From Shewanella xiamenensis (GTDB taxonomy: Bacteria; Pseudomonadota; Gammaproteobacteria; Enterobacterales; Shewanellaceae): a DNA stretch of 47,292 nucleotides. The notes under the pieces are model-generated. The model was not told where the DNA came from, made no database searches, and saw only the letters and a list, made by a program, of their open reading frames with translations. Positions 44,467 through 47,292 of this stretch are shown in pieces. Position numbers and translations under genes: made by a program. Location: assembly GCF_014647135.1 (NCBI RefSeq), contig NZ_BMOP01000029.1:1-47292 (forward strand). Direction: 5' to 3'. Positions within the stretch are counted from its first letter, which is position 1. Each line of letters begins with the position of its first letter.

Positions 44467-45948
44467 ATGTCCGAATCTCAAACATTGGCTTCATCCCAAT
44501 CAGTTTCACAGCAAGGTATTTCGCCATTACATAGCGCCGCACTCATATCACCCACACAAACGGCGGTTAAGTGCAATGGACAAGACATCAGCTACGCGAA
44601 CTTAAGCCAAATGGTGCTGGGATTAGGTGAGCAGCTCACGCGCATCGGCGTTGGCCAAGGGCAACCACTGGCATGTATCAGCCGTAATAATCTAGAGATG
44701 ATTTGCCTGTATTGGGCCTGCGTGGATATTGGCGCCATCTTCTTTCCTATCTCGCCGCGTTTTCCGCTGGCGCAAGTTCAAGGGCTTATCGATAGCCACC
44801 AAATCCCTTTCTATTGGAGCGAAGCGGCGCTGGACTTGTCAGGCAGTCATCAACTCACGCTGGATTTTAGCCTCGATGCGGCTCCTAGCGCCGACCTAGC
44901 CGCGACAGCCTTTGATATTTATCGCCCGAGCAATGTGATTTTAACCTCTGGCTCCAGCGGTTTTCCCAAGGCGGCCGTGCACAATCTTGCGAATCACATT
45001 GCCAATGCCGAGGGCGCCCGCAGCCTGATCCCGCTGGTAGCTGGTGATGCTTGGTTATTATCATTACCGCTGTTTCATATTGGCGGCCTTGCAATACTCA
45101 ACCGCTGCGCCCTAGTCGCGGCGACTGTGGTTCTGCCAGATCTCGCGCTCCCGCTACAGGCACAAATCGAGCGCGATGCGTTAACCCATGTTTCCCTTGT
45201 GCCAACACAGTTAGTCAATTTGCTCGCCGACAAACAGGCTTCACTCAAGAGTATTAAAGCCCTGCTGCTCGGCGGCGGCGCAATTTCTATCGATTTACTT
45301 AAACAGCTCGAACAGCGGCATATTGCCAGCTTTACCAGCTACGGCATGACGGAAATGGGCTCGCAAATCACCACTGGCCCCGCGCTGAGCGATGGTACGA
45401 GTGGCAAATTACTGCCAAGGCGTGAGCTTAACATTGTCGATGGGGTGATTTGGGTAAGGGGAGATTGCTTATTTATGGGCTATCTCACTGATAAGGGAAT
45501 AGAAAAGCCACTTGATGCCGACGGTTGGTTTTATACCAAGGACAGAGGCGAATGGGACGAAAACGGCAATCTCCGCATTCTTGGCCGCGTCGATAATATG
45601 TTTATTAGCGGCGGCGAAAACATTCAACCAGAAGAGATTGAAGCTGCACTCAAACTTCATCCGCTAATAGATGAGGCAATCGTCTTCCCTCTGCCCGATC
45701 CCCTCTTCGGTCAGCTCCCTGCGGCTATCATCCGCGGTGACATTTTCCACGCTAAGACTATCAGCAGCGATATAAGCCGCAGCCACACCAGCCAAGAGAT
45801 GAGTGCGATAGAGGCCGAGCTCGAAGTCTTTCTCGCTGACAAAATCGCCCGCTTTAAACGACCGCGCCGCTATTACCCTTGGCCAGAAAATGCCGAGCAA
45901 ATAGGCCTAAAAGTGAATCGACAACTTATCATCAAGCTGACTGCATAA
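44467..45948 (+). CDS. menE: o-Succinylbenzoate-CoA ligase
   Basis: This 493-residue adenylate-forming enzyme activates o-succinylbenzoate with ATP and CoA. P-loop-like LTSGSSGFPKAAV, the SYGMTEMGSQ motif, the GWFYTKDRGEWDENG hinge segment and KIARFKRPRR with the A10 Lys region are present. The ATG lies six bases after the menC stop, with AGGA in the end of menC. A TTG at 44461 is rejected. Confidence 0.94.
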   Translation: MSESQTLASSQSVSQQGISPLHSAALISPTQTAVKCNGQDISYANLSQMVLGLGEQLTRIGVGQGQPLACISRNNLEMICLYWACVDIGAIFFPISPRFPLAQVQGLIDSHQIPFYWSEAALDLSGSHQLTLDFSLDAAPSADLAATAFDIYRPSNVILTSGSSGFPKAAVHNLANHIANAEGARSLIPLVAGDAWLLSLPLFHIGGLAILNRCALVAATVVLPDLALPLQAQIERDALTHVSLVPTQLVNLLADKQASLKSIKALLLGGGAISIDLLKQLEQRHIASFTSYGMTEMGSQITTGPALSDGTSGKLLPRRELNIVDGVIWVRGDCLFMGYLTDKGIEKPLDADGWFYTKDRGEWDENGNLRILGRVDNMFISGGENIQPEEIEAALKLHPLIDEAIVFPLPDPLFGQLPAAIIRGDIFHAKTISSDISRSHTSQEMSAIEAELEVFLADKIARFKRPRRYYPWPENAEQIGLKVNRQLIIKLTA

Positions 45949-46033
45949 CTAAACTCAGCTATTTTGTCGGGAGCACTGCGCAACATTAAAGTGAGCAAAA
46001 GTCATCTCATTAACACTGCATATCTTGCTTGTA

Positions 46034-47248
46034 TTAGCCCTCGGTATACAACCTGTTAAAATCGTCACTTTCAATATCAATAGGAAAAAATCGCTGAACA
46101 AACGTATGCTCATCAATGGGCCGGGAGAAACAAAAGCCCTGTCCAACAGTACAACCCAGTTGTTGCAATATGGCCAACTGAGAGTTTGTTTCGATTCCCT
46201 CGATGACTAACTCCATATTAAGTGCCTGAGATAACGCAATCACACTTGATATCGCAGCCTGACATCGAGGTTCAACACCTAACTCCCTAACAAAACAGCT
46301 ATCTAACTTAATTTGCGAGAATGGCAATTCACATAATCTCGCGAGAGAAGAATGAGCCGCGCCAAAATCATCTATTGCTAGCTCGAAGCCCTGCATGCGT
46401 AACCTAATCAGGTTTTCCATATTCACCGCTGGAGCAGAAAGCAATCCTGTCTCAGTAATTTCAAGCGTGATGAACCTTGAATGGAGGTTAAATCTCTTGG
46501 CGATATCCACAATACGATAAACCAACTTTGTCGAATTGAGCTGGGAGATATCGAGATTATAGGCCATTGAAATATGATGATTTTTTTGATGCAGCTCTTG
46601 TTGTAACCGACAGCCTTGCTCAAATAATTGTAAAAACAATTCGTCGAGTAGCTCATAGCCAATCAGTGGCTCAATAAACACGGCTGGGCTAAGCGTGCCA
46701 ACTTCAGGATGAATCCATCTAGCTAACACTTCGACACCCGCCAGACTAAAGTCTGTGACATCGAATTTAGGCTGATAAAAACCCACAAATTGATGTTGCT
46801 CAAGTGCCAACTGAAAATCAGCTAATGAAAAATCTTTCGGTCTAATTTCAATTCGAGAAGAGGACATCACTTTACGTTTTTGAGTACGAGAATAGACAAA
46901 CTTATCCAACATACTTTGCAAGTTTCCAATAGAAGGACTTTTACTCAAATCGCCAAGATACTCAAAATTAAGCATTTTTATCATCTGCGATACAGCTCGC
47001 CTTAATTCCATATCGATACAGCTAAACAAAGCTACTGCGTGGATGCTGTATTTAGCCTTCGCCTTGCGCAAAAACGATAAGCCATCTATTCCTGCCATCA
47101 TCAAATCACAAATAACAATATCAGCACTATTGTGAACATCGAGCCAAGTAAAAGCATCCTGAACACGGCTTTGTTTCCTAAATCGATTCAGCGAACAAAG
47201 CCCCTCATAATCGTCTAAATATCAAACTACACGGTAAGTTACAGGCAT
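46034..47248 (-). pseudogene. EAL-domain response regulator with interrupted receiver
   Basis: The EAL domain seems intact except for EVL in place of EAL (GVEVLARW); NLDISQL, LEITETG, DDFG, KLDSCF and EGIE are present, so phosphodiesterase function is possible. The same frame extends upstream of the first start (TTG 47104) into a receiver: VICDLMM carries the phospho-acceptor Asp, and LDDYEG has the acidic pair. At 47222-47224 an in-frame TGA interrupts the first beta strand (VV-stop-YLDD), nine codons from ATG 47248. Two compensating single-base homopolymer changes would restore VVLILDD. As sequenced, only a form starting at 47104 or later, without the phospho-Asp, can be made. The window ends just beyond, so the true start may lie outside. 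Confidence 0.6.
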
Positions 47249-47292
47249 GCCTAGCCCAGTAAGTTTGTTCAAAGCCCTAATCATCGCGTAAG

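Noticed and set aside
47222..47224. TGA as a selenocysteine codon in the EAL regulator
   Set aside because: Nothing like a bacterial SECIS hairpin follows, and receivers do not use selenocysteine at this strand position.

Overview
The window reads as chromosomal DNA from a Shewanella species (Gammaproteobacteria). I base this on the menaquinone genes menD-menH-menC-menE beside an nrfBCD-type electron-transfer cluster, a very large subtilase with a GlyGly-CTERM tail, paired M16 and S9 peptidases, and a Vibrio/Shewanella-type (VCR-like) integron attC site. The genus is inferred from recognised gene families, not from an alignment. I see no rRNA, tRNA or CRISPR array.

Layout. 1-1.7 kb: an intergenic stem-loop element and two small envelope proteins of unknown function. 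1.8-13.5 kb: an exported-peptidase block with an S9 prolyl-oligopeptidase-type enzyme, an M16 pair (one catalytic, one a lipoprotein lacking the zinc motif), an M20 amidohydrolase and a 1632-residue subtilase, the last divergent from a LysR regulator. 14.9-15.8 kb: two integron-type gene cassettes on the minus strand, each ending in an attC-like site and without an integrase here (a CALIN-like relic). 16.1-17.1 kb: a frameshifted Y1/REP-type transposase. 17.4-20.2 kb: a WYL-domain regulator followed by a divergent second FtsZ that keeps its GTPase, T7-loop and C-terminal peptide motifs, tail-to-tail with a zinc-ribbon methyltransferase. This is the most unusual block.

20.3-34.4 kb: signalling and housekeeping genes (PAS-GGDEF-EAL protein, DTW tRNA-modifying enzyme, Bcr/CflA efflux pump with divergent LysR, dCache chemoreceptor, Sel1-repeat protein, YciC-like membrane protein, DUF2780, TerB-like, HDOD and TonB proteins). 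34.4-36.4 kb: a YjeH-type amino-acid exporter divergent from an Lrp/AsnC regulator, with four copies of a TGACGG motif between them. 36.6-39.3 kb: nrfD, nrfC, nrfB (pentahaem cytochrome) and a DUF2726-like membrane protein behind a CRP/FNR-type site, divergent from a LysR-type gene. 40.8-45.9 kb: menDHCE, which supplies part of the quinone pathway used by such anaerobic respiratory modules. 46.0 kb to the end: an EAL response regulator whose receiver frame is broken by an in-frame TGA.

Many units end in clear hairpin terminators. Several reading frames are best started downstream of the longest possible start; these choices are noted in the entries.
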